DNA from: Brevibacillus porteri
Lineage (GTDB): Bacteria; Bacillota; Bacilli; Brevibacillales; Brevibacillaceae
Length of the DNA stretch: 64,000 nucleotides
NCBI RefSeq assembly: GCF_003013475.1
Contig: NZ_PXZO01000017.1
Span: 62,001-126,000, forward strand
Direction: 5' to 3'
Part shown: positions 25,715 through 34,341 of the stretch, piece after piece
Layout of the letters: each line of letters starts with the position of its first letter
Numbering within the stretch: position 1 is the first letter of the stretch
Translations under genes and position numbers: made by a program
Notes under the pieces: generated by a model
The model's input: the letters and a program-made list of their open reading frames with translations, nothing else
Told to the model about the DNA's origin: nothing
The model's database searches: none

Positions 25715-27436
25715 ATGTTTGGTAAGCGTGGCGCTCAAACCGTTACCGCCTCAATTCAAAAAAGCGATGTCCAAATGCCCGATCAGCTACAGGGAAAAGT
25801 TCATTTTTTGCAAATGAATCAGACAGACCTTGATCAGTTGAAACAAATTGAACCACTCCTAACCCAACACCTAGAGGCCATTACAGAGCGTCATTACCAC
25901 ATGCTTCGCCAATACCCCCATCTTATGCAAATCATCGAAACGCATACGACGGTTGATCGATTGGCTGTATCCTTTCGTCACTATTTGCAATCGCTTCCAC
26001 ATGCCAAGCTAGACGACGCCTATGTAGCCGGGCGTAAGAAAATCGGAGAGGTCCACAGCAAAATTGGACTTGCGCCAGAATGGTATACGGGCTCTTACTT
26101 GCGGGTCTATGAATTTTTGATTCCCGCAATCGTCAACACTTATTCGAAACGTCCCCAAGAACTATCTTCCGTCCTGTTGGCATTCATGAAGATCATCACG
26201 CTTGATTCGCAAATCGTCCTCCAATCGTATCAGGAGGATAATGATTACAAAGTTATTGATCGACTGGGCGAAGTTCTGGAGTTAGTGATTCAGATCGATA
26301 AATTCAAGCATGTGCTGGACACGCTTGAGGATACGACTGAGGAAGCTGGCAATGTGGGATCTGCTGCCGAACAACTAAGCGAATCTGTGCAAAAAGTGGC
26401 TCAATCAGCGGTCTCCGTTGCAGAGAGTGCTTCCACTACAATCGAGCAAGCGACGATTGGCAAAGATATTATCCAAGAGTCATTGACTAGCTTTCTTTCC
26501 ATGGCAGATGAATTCCAAGAGATGCAAACAAAAATTTCGCAGTTAATGACGTCTATTGCAGAAGTTTCCCAGGTCGTCCAAGTCATACGCAATATTGCCG
26601 ATCAAACCAATCTTCTTGCATTGAATGCGTCGATTGAGGCAGCGCGAGCCAACGAACACGGGCGCGGCTTTGCTATCGTGGCAGATGAAGTGCGAAAGCT
26701 CGCCGAACAAACCAAGCAATCCGTTCAAAGCATTACGGCCACAATCAACAATGTCCAGAATGAAGCTGTCCAGGTAAAAGAAACGGCCACTCTCATGAGC
26801 GACCATTTTAACGATAAAGCGAATCAGACACGTGATGCGATTGGGATATTAGGAGATATTGTGCAAAATATTGAGACTGTCGGGCATTCCACCGGACACA
26901 TTGCAGCATTGGCACAAGAGCAGTCTGCTGCGACAGATGATATTTCGATGCGCATATCTCAAGTCCTGACGAATATGGAGCAGGTCTCTTCGCACGTCTC
27001 GAATGCAGGTAAAAACGTCTATGATGTTGGCGCTGGCATTAACAGCCTGCACAAGCTGAGCATCACGCAAATGAGCCACTTAAAGACTAAGCATTACTTG
27101 CGCATTGTCAAAACCGACCATCTCTTATGGAGATGGTGGCTGTACAACTTCATGCTTGGATACCACCACATTGATGAAAAAGAACTCGTCGACCATCATC
27201 AATGCCGCTTGGGGATTTGGTATGACGAAGCCCTGAACAATCCATCCGTGAGCACCTTGCCCTCTTTCAAGCAATTAGATGTGCCTCATCGACAGTTCCA
27301 CGAAACTGTTCGGCGGATTTACTACTTCGTCAAGCAAGGAAAACTAGAGGAAGCAGAAGCTGCGTTTGATACGCTAGAAGATATCTCACAACACATTCTC
27401 CACATACTGGATCAGTTAGCCAAAGAAGTTCCCTAA
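25715..27436 (+). CDS. Globin-coupled chemoreceptor (HemAT-like) with C-terminal CZB domain
   Basis: A 573-residue soluble methyl-accepting protein. Residues ~25-190 are a protoglobin sensor, and His114 in [16 protein letters not shown] is the expected proximal haem ligand. The signalling hairpin is near 295-335 ([30 protein letters not shown]), flanked by helical bundle sequence. Residues ~460-573 form a CZB-type zinc domain: [26 protein letters not shown] and VPHRQFH supply His and Cys ligands. HemAT senses oxygen; CZB domains sense zinc or hypochlorite. No transmembrane helix is present. The terminator-like hairpin in its leader may control expression. Confidence 0.9.
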   Translation: MFGKRGAQTVTASIQKSDVQMPDQLQGKVHFLQMNQTDLDQLKQIEPLLTQHLEAITERHYHMLRQYPHLMQIIETHTTVDRLAVSFRHYLQSLPHAKLDDAYVAGRKKIGEVHSKIGLAPEWYTGSYLRVYEFLIPAIVNTYSKRPQELSSVLLAFMKIITLDSQIVLQSYQEDNDYKVIDRLGEVLELVIQIDKFKHVLDTLEDTTEEAGNVGSAAEQLSESVQKVAQSAVSVAESASTTIEQATIGKDIIQESLTSFLSMADEFQEMQTKISQLMTSIAEVSQVVQVIRNIADQTNLLALNASIEAARANEHGRGFAIVADEVRKLAEQTKQSVQSITATINNVQNEAVQVKETATLMSDHFNDKANQTRDAIGILGDIVQNIETVGHSTGHIAALAQEQSAATDDISMRISQVLTNMEQVSSHVSNAGKNVYDVGAGINSLHKLSITQMSHLKTKHYLRIVKTDHLLWRWWLYNFMLGYHHIDEKELVDHHQCRLGIWYDEALNNPSVSTLPSFKQLDVPHRQFHETVRRIYYFVKQGKLEEAEAAFDTLEDISQHILHILDQLAKEVP

Positions 27437-27441
27437 TGCTA

Positions 27442-28545
27442 TTATCTATTCGTCTTTTTCTTGCTCAGCTGCCTTTGGGAGGCAGCTTTTTTTGTTTGGA
27501 CACTGTTTAACTCAGTGGCAGACAGTGGTCTCGTACCAGCGTTGTTTCTCCTGACTCTTTTGGCTTTGGCAACTGACCTGCCAGTTCTCCCTGCTGATCT
27601 TGCTACCCCGACGCCCAACGCTTGCAATGCCCAGACAACCGGATACGAAATCGAGAGCCTGCCATTGGCTGAACCAGCAAAATTCACGGCTGCAGCGTAA
27701 TTGCCCGCAGTCAGCCAAACAGAGCCAGAATCTCCAGGTAAGGAGATGGGAACCGTACTTCTGATGACCGTCTGATTCTGAAAACGGATGGTCCCCAGCC
27801 CTCCGTAGTTTCCGTAACTGACATCAACATCGGTGTGGATCGATTCAACCGTTCCCCATGCCAGCCCTGATGAACGGCCCACTTTTTTCAATCTGCGCCC
27901 GATGCCATACGAACGTATAACACCTGGTACTCTGCCTACTGTTGCATACCGAGGGGCAAGGAGTCGATTGGAAGTAGGGATACTAATCGCTGCATCCATT
28001 CGATTCATTGCATTTCTCCGAAGACGAACATAGCGATACAAGCGTCCGATTCGATCTCTTCCTGAACGACCTCCGTCTGCTCCACCAGGCTGGATGGTCT
28101 CGGTATAGCCACTCGTATTGTTCCGATTCAGGACGTGATTGTTGCTCAACACAAACCGTTGGCCTCCTCGCGCAACGATTAACCCAGCCGTTCCGGACGC
28201 CCCTGGATAGCCGATGCTGTATCCAGCGATCACAGGTCTGATTCTGCTGCGATAATTCGTTGCAGAGGGACGTACAGCAGGATGACAATGGCACCGTCCA
28301 GAGGTGACAGTTCGAACAGGAACGGATACATGGGCTGTCGCCACCTGACTTTTGACACGGACGCAACTTGGGCATACCTTCTTCACGGCGGCACTCGCAT
28401 TTACGGTATACATCACAATGCAGGCGCCGCCTTTTTTGTTATTTCCGTTTGCATAGCCAATCCCGATGCCAATTACGCCCGGCATTCGCTTCCACCTTTT
28501 GACCAAATGCTTCTTGGCCAGGAGCGCTTCCTGAAAGGTTGCCAT
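27442..28545 (-). CDS. Trypsin-fold serine protease-like protein with Cys-rich N-terminal region
   Basis: A 367-residue chymotrypsin-fold protein with a plausible triad His137 (VLSNNHVL), Asp184 (NRMDAAIS) and Ser273 (LPGDSGSVW). The N-terminal ~100 residues have GVIGIGIGYANG and two cysteine clusters, CPSC (58-61) and CHCH (85-88), which could bind metal. The C-terminal ~45 residues are very basic. No signal peptide is seen. ATG 28545 is chosen over the upstream start 28587 because AAAGGAAGGGG precedes it. The forward terminator of the chemoreceptor lies within its last codons. Related proteins act on nascent or coat proteins, but the role here is unknown. Confidence 0.8.
   Translation of the reverse strand: MATFQEALLAKKHLVKRWKRMPGVIGIGIGYANGNNKKGGACIVMYTVNASAAVKKVCPSCVRVKSQVATAHVSVPVRTVTSGRCHCHPAVRPSATNYRSRIRPVIAGYSIGYPGASGTAGLIVARGGQRFVLSNNHVLNRNNTSGYTETIQPGGADGGRSGRDRIGRLYRYVRLRRNAMNRMDAAISIPTSNRLLAPRYATVGRVPGVIRSYGIGRRLKKVGRSSGLAWGTVESIHTDVDVSYGNYGGLGTIRFQNQTVIRSTVPISLPGDSGSVWLTAGNYAAAVNFAGSANGRLSISYPVVWALQALGVGVARSAGRTGRSVAKAKRVRRNNAGTRPLSATELNSVQTKKAASQRQLSKKKTNR
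27467..27493 (+). terminator. Terminator of the globin chemoreceptor, inside the convergent protease gene
   Basis: AGCTGCCT-TTGGG-AGGCAGCT followed by seven T, lying within the 3' coding end of the reverse protease gene. Confidence 0.8.
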
Positions 28546-28675
28546 GGCACCCCTTCCTTTCTGGAGGTAGTTTGTTTTACATGTCATCGTATGTAAAACT
28601 TGGCCAGCACTGTTGGACGCTTGTCATTGCGGGGAAGCCTTTTTTAGAACCTGTTGTTCGAGCTGTCGTGGTGGG

Positions 28676-28858
28676 AGGAAACAGGAGAAAACGCTCCAGC
28701 TTCTTGGACCACCTGCTTGGGGGATTGACTGCACGGCTGTGTCCCAAAGATCTTCGCTTATTTCTCCTGTTTCCTGACGAGCTGGTGGTTTTTTCAGGGG
28801 CTTTAAAAGATTGAAAATAAACGAGAAGCTACGCCAGAGAAGAATTTTTCCAGACGTA
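28676..28858. repeat. Palindromic repeat, copy 1 (short form)
   Basis: The element opens with AGGAAACAGGAGAAA (28676-28690) and its exact complement TTTCTCCTGTTTCCT lies at 28761-28775. After that come GAAAATAAACGAGAAG and ACGCCAGAGAAGAATTTTTC-CAGACGTA. All these blocks recur in the same order at 30145-30446. Together with the other copy it flanks the VanZ-RDD gene. No credible coding sequence is inside; open frames there have no ribosome binding site. Confidence 0.8.
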
Positions 28859-28879
28859 TCAACCAAAATCTAGCGAGCA

Positions 28880-30016
28880 CTATTTTCGACTGGTTCTAAG
28901 ACCGGATGCATAGTCAAAATAAAAACGGCGACTGCCTCGGGAAAACAAAACGAGCAGACCATGAATGAGAAGTACAAGCGTAATTACTACGATGACGCCA
29001 AAGGTGAAAAGGATGAGGAATGGATAAAAAGCCGACTCCATCCATCTTTCTATTTGACTGATTGCATTCGAGGTATACATGATAAACCATGTGAAATACA
29101 GGGCGAGAAATCGCTTGAATAAAGATGTTGCGGAGGGCTTTCCGGAATCTTCGTTCACCAGTCTGAACCGCAAAATCGCTGTTCCAATCGTCTTTCCATT
29201 CCATAATAGCGGAATGAAATAGAAGCCAAGCACTATACCGAGTGAGGTACTGATCAGCTCTGTCAGCCAGCCAAACGGAAGTAAAACGTCAAATAGACCG
29301 GACATAAACCGGACTACGATACAGTCGATCAACAACGCCAGCAACTGCGGTACTGGGAGGACGATATCACTCTCCATCACACTGGCTCTTTTCGCTTCTA
29401 TACTCTTAGTAGACGGAAACAAGGCCAGTATAATCGGTGCAACGAAACAACCAAATAAAGCACCGCTGCTGTTGAGTATGAGATCATCGACATCGAACAG
29501 TCGATACGGACAAAGATAAATTCCATAGATCCCTGTTAATTGTGTGACTTCAAAGAACAGTGACAACGCAAAACCGAGCCCCAAAGCCCGTTTCCAATAT
29601 TCCCGCTTCTGGAAAAAGTAGCGAAGGTAGACGCCGAAAGGGAGTAATAGCAAAAAATTAAAAGCGGCTTGCAAGAATGCTTGCTTTTTCACGAGCTGAA
29701 TATAGCTGGATGGCTGTGACCATACAAACGAAGTTTCCTTGAGAATATCACGGACAAAGGTAAACGGTATCAACGAATAATAAACGGTATTCTCTGCTTG
29801 CATGGCGCAAGTGTCCCTTGTAGCTGGCAAAGGAAGCAACACCAAAAACAAAGCGCATAGCAAATAAAACAGAAAGGAAGAGCTTAAAATGAACCGCCAC
29901 CAACTGAAAAACCCATCTTTTCTATAGGTGTAAATAAGCCAGGGAACAAATAAGACATAGCACCCTAACAAAAAAACAAGAAAAGCATATTGAATGGGAA
30001 AAACGTACGGAGACAT
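28880..30016 (-). CDS. VanZ-RDD membrane protein
   Basis: A 378-residue polytopic membrane protein. The N-terminal half is VanZ-like with several helices, LIPFTFVRDIL, NFLLLLPFGVYLRYFF, FEVTQLTGIYG and RLFDVDDLILNSSGALFG. The C-terminal half (~225-375) is an RDD-type domain with PQLLALLIDCIVVRF and WNGKTIGTAILRFRL. ATG 30016 follows AAAAGGAG, so the upstream extension is dropped. VanZ proteins give low-level glycopeptide tolerance in some hosts, and the RDD fusion is common in Bacillales; substrate unknown. It sits alone between two repeat copies. Confidence 0.85.
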   Translation of the reverse strand: MSPYVFPIQYAFLVFLLGCYVLFVPWLIYTYRKDGFFSWWRFILSSSFLFYLLCALFLVLLPLPATRDTCAMQAENTVYYSLIPFTFVRDILKETSFVWSQPSSYIQLVKKQAFLQAAFNFLLLLPFGVYLRYFFQKREYWKRALGLGFALSLFFEVTQLTGIYGIYLCPYRLFDVDDLILNSSGALFGCFVAPIILALFPSTKSIEAKRASVMESDIVLPVPQLLALLIDCIVVRFMSGLFDVLLPFGWLTELISTSLGIVLGFYFIPLLWNGKTIGTAILRFRLVNEDSGKPSATSLFKRFLALYFTWFIMYTSNAISQIERWMESAFYPFLILFTFGVIVVITLVLLIHGLLVLFSRGSRRFYFDYASGLRTSRK

Positions 30017-30144
30017 GCAAGAACTCCTTTTTGAATAGCTGGGTAACAGCAGCAATTTTCATCATCCGTTTCCTTCTATCTTTCTTCCATTTCCCACTAA
30101 ATTATTCACATGAGGAATCCTAAGTTGTTACTGTAGTGCTGGGG

Positions 30145-30446
30145 AGGAAACAGGAGAAAACGCTCAGCTTCTTGGGCCACCCCTGTGAGATTGACTGCCC
30201 GGCTCCATGAAAAAAAGCGAAACCCGCGTCCAAAGTGGTCCATTCAGGAGGCGTCTCAGAGGTGGACGCTAAAAGCTTGTTTCTCTTTTTTTACTGTCTA
30301 CCATGAGGGGATAATACCAGGTGTCCCAAAGATCTTCGCTTTTTTCTCCTGTTTCCTCTACGAGCTTTCCGTGTTAAACGGGTTTTAAAGGCCTGAAAAG
30401 ATTGAAGAATCTGATCAGTTACGCCAGAGAAGAATATTTCCAGACG
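30145..30446. repeat. Palindromic repeat, copy 2 (long form, with nested insert)
   Basis: Same order of blocks as 28676-28858: AGGAAACAGGAGAAA (30145-30159) paired with TTTCTCCTGTTTCCT (30343-30357), then the CCCAAAGATCTTCGCT block, then CGCCAGAGAAGAATATTTC-CAGACGTA. It is about 110 bp longer because a separate palindrome (30210-30292) sits between the arms. Copies are in direct orientation. Confidence 0.8.
30210..30292. repeat. Nested 83-bp palindromic insert inside repeat copy 2
   Basis: AAAAAAAGCGAAAC (30210-30223) pairs with GTTTCTCTTTTTTT (30279-30292) with one mismatch. Inside, GCGTCCA (30226-30232) pairs with TGGACGC (30263-30269). Absent from copy 1. It resembles a small non-autonomous palindromic element or a terminator cassette. 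Confidence 0.6.
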
Positions 30447-30536
30447 TAGCGACTTGTGGAGTCCTCCCTTCGGAGCGGGCAGTCTTGGCCCCCAGCAGGA
30501 CGGAGCCTGGAGCCTAGACTGGAAATATTCTTCTCT
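30426..30536. repeat. 111-bp element with 18-bp perfect inverted ends
   Basis: AGAGAAGAATATTTCCAG (30426-30443) is exactly complementary to CTGGAAATATTCTTCTCT (30519-30536). The interior is GC-rich (GGAGTCCTCCCTTCGGAGCG). Its left arm overlaps the end of repeat copy 2; copy 1 keeps only the left arm. Confidence 0.7.
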
Positions 30537-30555
30537 CCACCGCAGCCACGATAAA

Positions 30556-30602
30556 AGGAAAAACCGCCACTCCCTGTCTAACCAGGAAATGGCGGTTCAT
30601 TG
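30556..30602 (-). terminator. Terminator of xpt-pbuX
   Basis: On the reverse strand AACCGCCATTTCCTGG...CAGGGAGTGGCGGTTTTT. Confidence 0.85.
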
Positions 30603-30612
30603 TTTGATAAGG

Positions 30613-31923
30613 TTAAGACGCTTCCGAAACAGTTACATTTGCCGGAGCAGTCTGAGATGCTTTTTTATTCGTATGAACGAGCAAGATGTTCAAGATGACG
30701 GCAGTCAAAGAACCTGTCACGATACCATTTTGCAGCATCATTTTTGCCAACGTAGGCAGTTGATCAAACATCGCCGGAACTGCAGCAGAGCCTAGTCCAA
30801 CAGCGATACTGCAAGCAGCGATCAGCAGATTTTCGTTTTTGTTCAGGTCAACCTGCGAGAGAATATTAATACCAGATGCAACAACCATCCCGAACATAGC
30901 GATCATCGCTCCACCCAATACCGCGTTAGGAATGACCGTTGTCAAAGCAGCCAGCTTCGGCAGTAGTCCGAGAACAACCAGGATTGCACCGGCACCAATC
31001 ATCACATCGCGCGATTTAATGCCAGTCAGGGAAACCAGACCGACGTTTTGCGAAAAAGCCGTGTAAGGGAATGCGTTGAAAATGCCGCCCAGCACAATTG
31101 CGACCCCTTCCCCACGCAATCCTTTGACTACATCTTGATCTGTTACTTTTGTATCGGTCACTTTACCGAGTGCAAAGTAAACGCCTGTGGACTCAGCCAT
31201 GCTGATGATGTTGACGAGAATCATGGTAACAATGGCGACAACACTGAACTGTGGTGTACCGAAGTAAAACGGTTCAACCACACTAAACCAAGAGGCTTCC
31301 GCTACACTCGCGAAGCTGACCATCCCCATCATGTAAGCTACAGCCGTACCGACAATCAACCCGAGCAATACGGAAATCGCACGAATAAATCCGGTAAAGA
31401 AACGATTAATAAGCAAAATGATAACCAACGTTCCTAAAGCCAAAAGCAAATTGTGCGGTTGTCCAAAGTCCGGCATGCCTTGTCCGCCAGCGGCGTTGTT
31501 CATCGCAACGGGAATAAGCGACAGTCCAATGATCGTAACGACTGAACCTTGTACCACGGTTGGGAAAAAGCGCAGCAGCTTGCCAAACAGTGGAGCTGCC
31601 AAGACAACGAATATACCCGATATGATGATGGCGCCGTAAGCGGTCGCTAGATTACTCGTAGAAGCAATCGCGATAATCGGTCCTACTGCTGTAAACGTAC
31701 ATCCGAGCACAACGGGAAGGCGAATCCCTGTATAACGCGTGCCAAGGACTTGCAAGAGCGTCGCGATTCCGCATGTGAAAAGGTCGGCAGCAATCAAATA
31801 AGCGATTTGCGTAGGAGTCAGATTCAGAGCACCACCGATAATCAACGGTACGACGACGGCTCCTGCATACATGGCGAGAATGTGCTGTAAGCCCAAAGTA
31901 ACAATTTTATGTTTGGCTAGCAT
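30613..31923 (-). CDS. pbuX: Xanthine/uracil-type purine permease (NCS2 family)
   Basis: A 436-residue membrane protein of the NCS2 family importing xanthine with protons or sodium. It has about 12-14 helices with family blocks LGLQHILAMYAGAVVVPLI at the start and the region AESTGVYFALGKVT, whose Glu helps bind the base. It lies 32 bp downstream of xpt on the same strand and ends in a strong terminator. Both genes should be shut off by guanine through the riboswitch. ATG 31923 follows AGGAGGTAAGG. Confidence 0.93.
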   Translation of the reverse strand: MLAKHKIVTLGLQHILAMYAGAVVVPLIIGGALNLTPTQIAYLIAADLFTCGIATLLQVLGTRYTGIRLPVVLGCTFTAVGPIIAIASTSNLATAYGAIIISGIFVVLAAPLFGKLLRFFPTVVQGSVVTIIGLSLIPVAMNNAAGGQGMPDFGQPHNLLLALGTLVIILLINRFFTGFIRAISVLLGLIVGTAVAYMMGMVSFASVAEASWFSVVEPFYFGTPQFSVVAIVTMILVNIISMAESTGVYFALGKVTDTKVTDQDVVKGLRGEGVAIVLGGIFNAFPYTAFSQNVGLVSLTGIKSRDVMIGAGAILVVLGLLPKLAALTTVIPNAVLGGAMIAMFGMVVASGINILSQVDLNKNENLLIAACSIAVGLGSAAVPAMFDQLPTLAKMMLQNGIVTGSLTAVILNILLVHTNKKASQTAPANVTVSEAS

Positions 31924-31955
31924 GAGTGAACCCTTACCTCCTATTCATTTTTTGA

Positions 31956-32546
31956 TTATACGCGTGCAGGCTCTTCTTCAATAAAGTGAATGCCTTCTGG
32001 TGACATCGATTCAATACGTGCCAATGATTCGATTCGTACGCCAGCTTGCTCCAAGAGACCACGGCCTTCCTGGAAGCTTTTTTCGATAACAGCGCCAACC
32101 CCGACGAGATGAGCACCGGCATCTTTGATAATATTCGTAAGTCCCACCAGAGCAGCTCCCGTAGCCAAGAAGTCATCGACAATCAATACGCGGTCTTCTT
32201 TAGACAAATACTGACGGGAAACACTGATTTGATACGTTTCCTGGCGGGTAAAAGAATGAACAGGAGCAGAGTATACTTCCTCTGTCAACGTGACAGCTTT
32301 TTTCTTTTTCGCGTAGATAAAGGGAACACCCAACGCAAAGGAAGTCGCCATTGCAAAATGGATGCCACTTGCCTCAATCGTCACGACTTTTGTGATTTTT
32401 TCACCAGCGAACAGCTCGGCAAAGCGCTGTCCGATCTTCATCGTCAATTGTGGATCTACCTGGTGGTTCAAAAACGCATCCACCTTCAAAACGGATGCCG
32501 ACAGTACCTTGCCGTCCTGTACGATGCGCTCTTGTAATTCTTTCAT
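31956..32546 (-). CDS. xpt: Xanthine phosphoribosyltransferase
   Basis: Converts xanthine and PRPP to XMP for purine salvage. The 196-residue protein starts MKELQERIVQDG and contains VLKVDAFLNHQVDP, ASGIHFAMATSFALGVP and the PRPP loop VLIVDDFLATGAAL. ATG 32546 is used because GAGGAGGAAG precedes it; the frame extends upstream into the riboswitch terminator and that part is not coding. Forms an operon with pbuX. Confidence 0.95.
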   Translation of the reverse strand: MKELQERIVQDGKVLSASVLKVDAFLNHQVDPQLTMKIGQRFAELFAGEKITKVVTIEASGIHFAMATSFALGVPFIYAKKKKAVTLTEEVYSAPVHSFTRQETYQISVSRQYLSKEDRVLIVDDFLATGAALVGLTNIIKDAGAHLVGVGAVIEKSFQEGRGLLEQAGVRIESLARIESMSPEGIHFIEEEPARV

Positions 32547-32599
32547 CAATTCTTCCTCCTCGGGTATGGTTCCGGCCATTTTCACATGTGGCCTGCTGA

Positions 32600-32690
32600 A
32601 ATATAGAAAGCCCAGAGCGGACAGTGTCACAAGCGGGCTACGTAACAAACCAGCGCCAAGTGAAACTGTCCCTCTGGGCTTTTATCCCTT
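32600..32690 (-). terminator. Expression platform (terminator) of the guanine riboswitch
   Basis: Reverse strand AAAAGCCCAGAGGGACAGT and ACTGTCCGCTCTGGGCTTT form a long stem between the aptamer and xpt. The sequence TCTATATTT follows as the U-rich tail. Confidence 0.75.
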
Positions 32691-32789
32691 AGGTGTGACA
32701 CATCAATCGTGCCTGCGTCGCTCGGACCAGCTATCTTCCAACCCTATTATTCGAATAGGAAAGAAACGGAACCCTAGACGCACTTTCAC

Positions 32790-32856
32790 TCGTAGTCAGG
32801 TGATTTACGGTCACCTGGTAGAAACGGATGGGCCTTATTCCCAAAATTATACGAGC
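32790..32856 (-). promoter_or_regulatory. Guanine-class purine riboswitch aptamer
   Basis: Reverse strand reads CTCGTATAATTTTGGGAATA, then AAGGCCCATCCGTTTCTACC, then AGGTGACCGTAAATCACCT, GACTACGAG. The P1 (CTCGTA/TACGAG) and P3 stems and the TATAAT, TTTCTACC and CCGTAAA core bases match the purine aptamer. The C in GACTACGAG marks the guanine rather than adenine type. It controls xpt-pbuX, presumably by termination. Confidence 0.95.
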
Positions 32857-32980
32857 TACCTATATCTATTTATTTCGAAGTGTAATAACGAGTATTGACC
32901 AAATCTATCATAACTCTCGCGTTATGAGCAAGCGTTAATTTTTGAAAACAAAAGGAAGCGCTTACTTATCCGAATAAAGG

Positions 32981-33009
32981 AAAGAGCCCTGATTTCTCAA
33001 GGGCTCTCG
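32981..33009 (-). terminator. Terminator of rsgA
   Basis: AGAGCCCT-GATTTCTCA-AGGGCTCT, followed on the reverse strand by TTCCTTT. Confidence 0.75.
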
Positions 33010-33012
33010 TGT

Positions 33013-34098
33013 TTATCGCTTCGGTTTTTTCTCCCGCATTTGAACGTTGATCTTTTTCCATTTATCCCTTTCAGCGGCTGCAAGCCTTGCGTCTTCTTTG
33101 CGTGCCAGATGTGCCAATTCGCGTTGAAGCTTCAGGTAACTGTCAAAGCGTGCTTTTTCCAATGATCCAGATTGGATGGCAGCTTGAACAGCACAGCCAG
33201 GCTCTCGCATATGCTTACAATCATTGAAACGGCATGTTTCCGCAATGGACTCGATATCGTCAAAGGCACCGCGGAAGCCTTCATCTGCCTCCCAGAGCTG
33301 CAGCTCCCTCATGCCCGGTGTATCGATCATCAGAGCACCACTCGGCAATCGGAACAGTTCGCGATGGGTCGTCGTATGGCGGCCACGGTCATCACCTTCA
33401 CGCACGCCACTGACTTTTTGCATTTCCGCTCCGCTCAATTTATTGATCAACGTGGATTTGCCAACACCAGAGGAGCCCATCAAGGCAATCGTCTGGCCCT
33501 CGCCCAGATAAGGGTCGAGCTGATCCAGTCCTTCTCCCTGCTCAGCACTGACTACGTGAACAGGCACACCGATTGCGACTGATTCTATCTCTGCCAAACA
33601 TGCATCCAAATCGTCACACAAATCTGCTTTGGACAGCACAATCACCGGATTGGCTCCACTTTCCCACGCAAGAATGAGATAGCGTTCTATCCTGCGCAGA
33701 TTTAAATCATTATTTAAGGAATTCACAAGGAAAACGGTATCGACGTTTGCAGCCACAATCTGCTCTTCCACTGTATCCCCAGCTACTTTGCGGGAAAACT
33801 TGCTCTTACGTGGAAGAAGTCCGTGGATGGAAGCTTTCTTTTCCTCAGGACGGGCACTGATCACTACCCAGTCCCCGACAGCCGGAAAATCTTCTCGTCC
33901 AATGGCTTCATAACGAAGCTTACCCGTTACTTCGCCCAAGAGTTCACCATGCTCACTCCACAGACGATAAATACGTTTATGTTCGAGTGTGATACGTCCC
34001 ACACTGTAGCCTTGCTCGGCATAAGGGGCAAAATGATTAGCAAAATACTCATTCCAGCCCATAGATTGCAATACTTGTTGATTGGTTAGTTGATTCAC
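33013..34098 (-). CDS. rsgA: Ribosome small-subunit GTPase RsgA (YjeQ) paralogue type
   Basis: A circularly permuted GTPase that assists late 30S maturation. The 361-residue protein has an N-terminal OB-like part, then permuted G motifs: VLSKADL (G4) precedes GSSGVGKSTLINKL (G1) and IDTPGMRELQLW (G3). The zinc-binding CRFNDCKHMREPGC follows near the end. GTG 34098 after GGGGGA is chosen; the TTG at 34116 has no good ribosome site. It belongs to the longer RsgA type found as an additional copy in Bacillales, so a second classical rsgA may exist elsewhere. Confidence 0.9.
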   Translation of the reverse strand: MNQLTNQQVLQSMGWNEYFANHFAPYAEQGYSVGRITLEHKRIYRLWSEHGELLGEVTGKLRYEAIGREDFPAVGDWVVISARPEEKKASIHGLLPRKSKFSRKVAGDTVEEQIVAANVDTVFLVNSLNNDLNLRRIERYLILAWESGANPVIVLSKADLCDDLDACLAEIESVAIGVPVHVVSAEQGEGLDQLDPYLGEGQTIALMGSSGVGKSTLINKLSGAEMQKVSGVREGDDRGRHTTTHRELFRLPSGALMIDTPGMRELQLWEADEGFRGAFDDIESIAETCRFNDCKHMREPGCAVQAAIQSGSLEKARFDSYLKLQRELAHLARKEDARLAAAERDKWKKINVQMREKKPKR

Positions 34099-34148
34099 TG
34101 CGGATTCCCCCTGCAATTGGTTAAATATATGGCTATCAGCCAGAACCA

Positions 34149-34213
34149 GTCACAGTCGAATCCTCATTTGGTGAACGATATTACTGTTCGCTTGAAAGGA
34201 GGATTCCTGTGAC
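34149..34213. repeat. Strong hairpin between rsgA and the Gly-rich gene
   Basis: GTCACAG-tc-GAATCCTC (34149-34165) pairs with GAGGATTC-CTGTGAC (34199-34213), 15 bp with one two-base bulge; GAAC/GTTC inside forms a second stem. No U-run follows on either strand, so it is not a normal terminator. Confidence 0.6.
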
Positions 34214-34341
34214 CCCGACTACGACACTCTGAACAAATTTGATGACTACCATAAAACATCTCTCCTTTAGCAAACCTACCATTCAGGTTTGGAATCATAT
34301 TTCCCAATTATTGTACCATAATGAAACAAAATGCAACAGCG

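Noticed and set aside
28624..28866. 80-codon reverse frame inside repeat copy 1
   Set aside because: It lies in the palindromic repeat, has no ribosome site and is not kept in copy 2.
32547..32648. N-terminal extension of xpt
   Set aside because: It reads through the riboswitch terminator; the ATG at 32546 has a strong ribosome site and gives the normal length.
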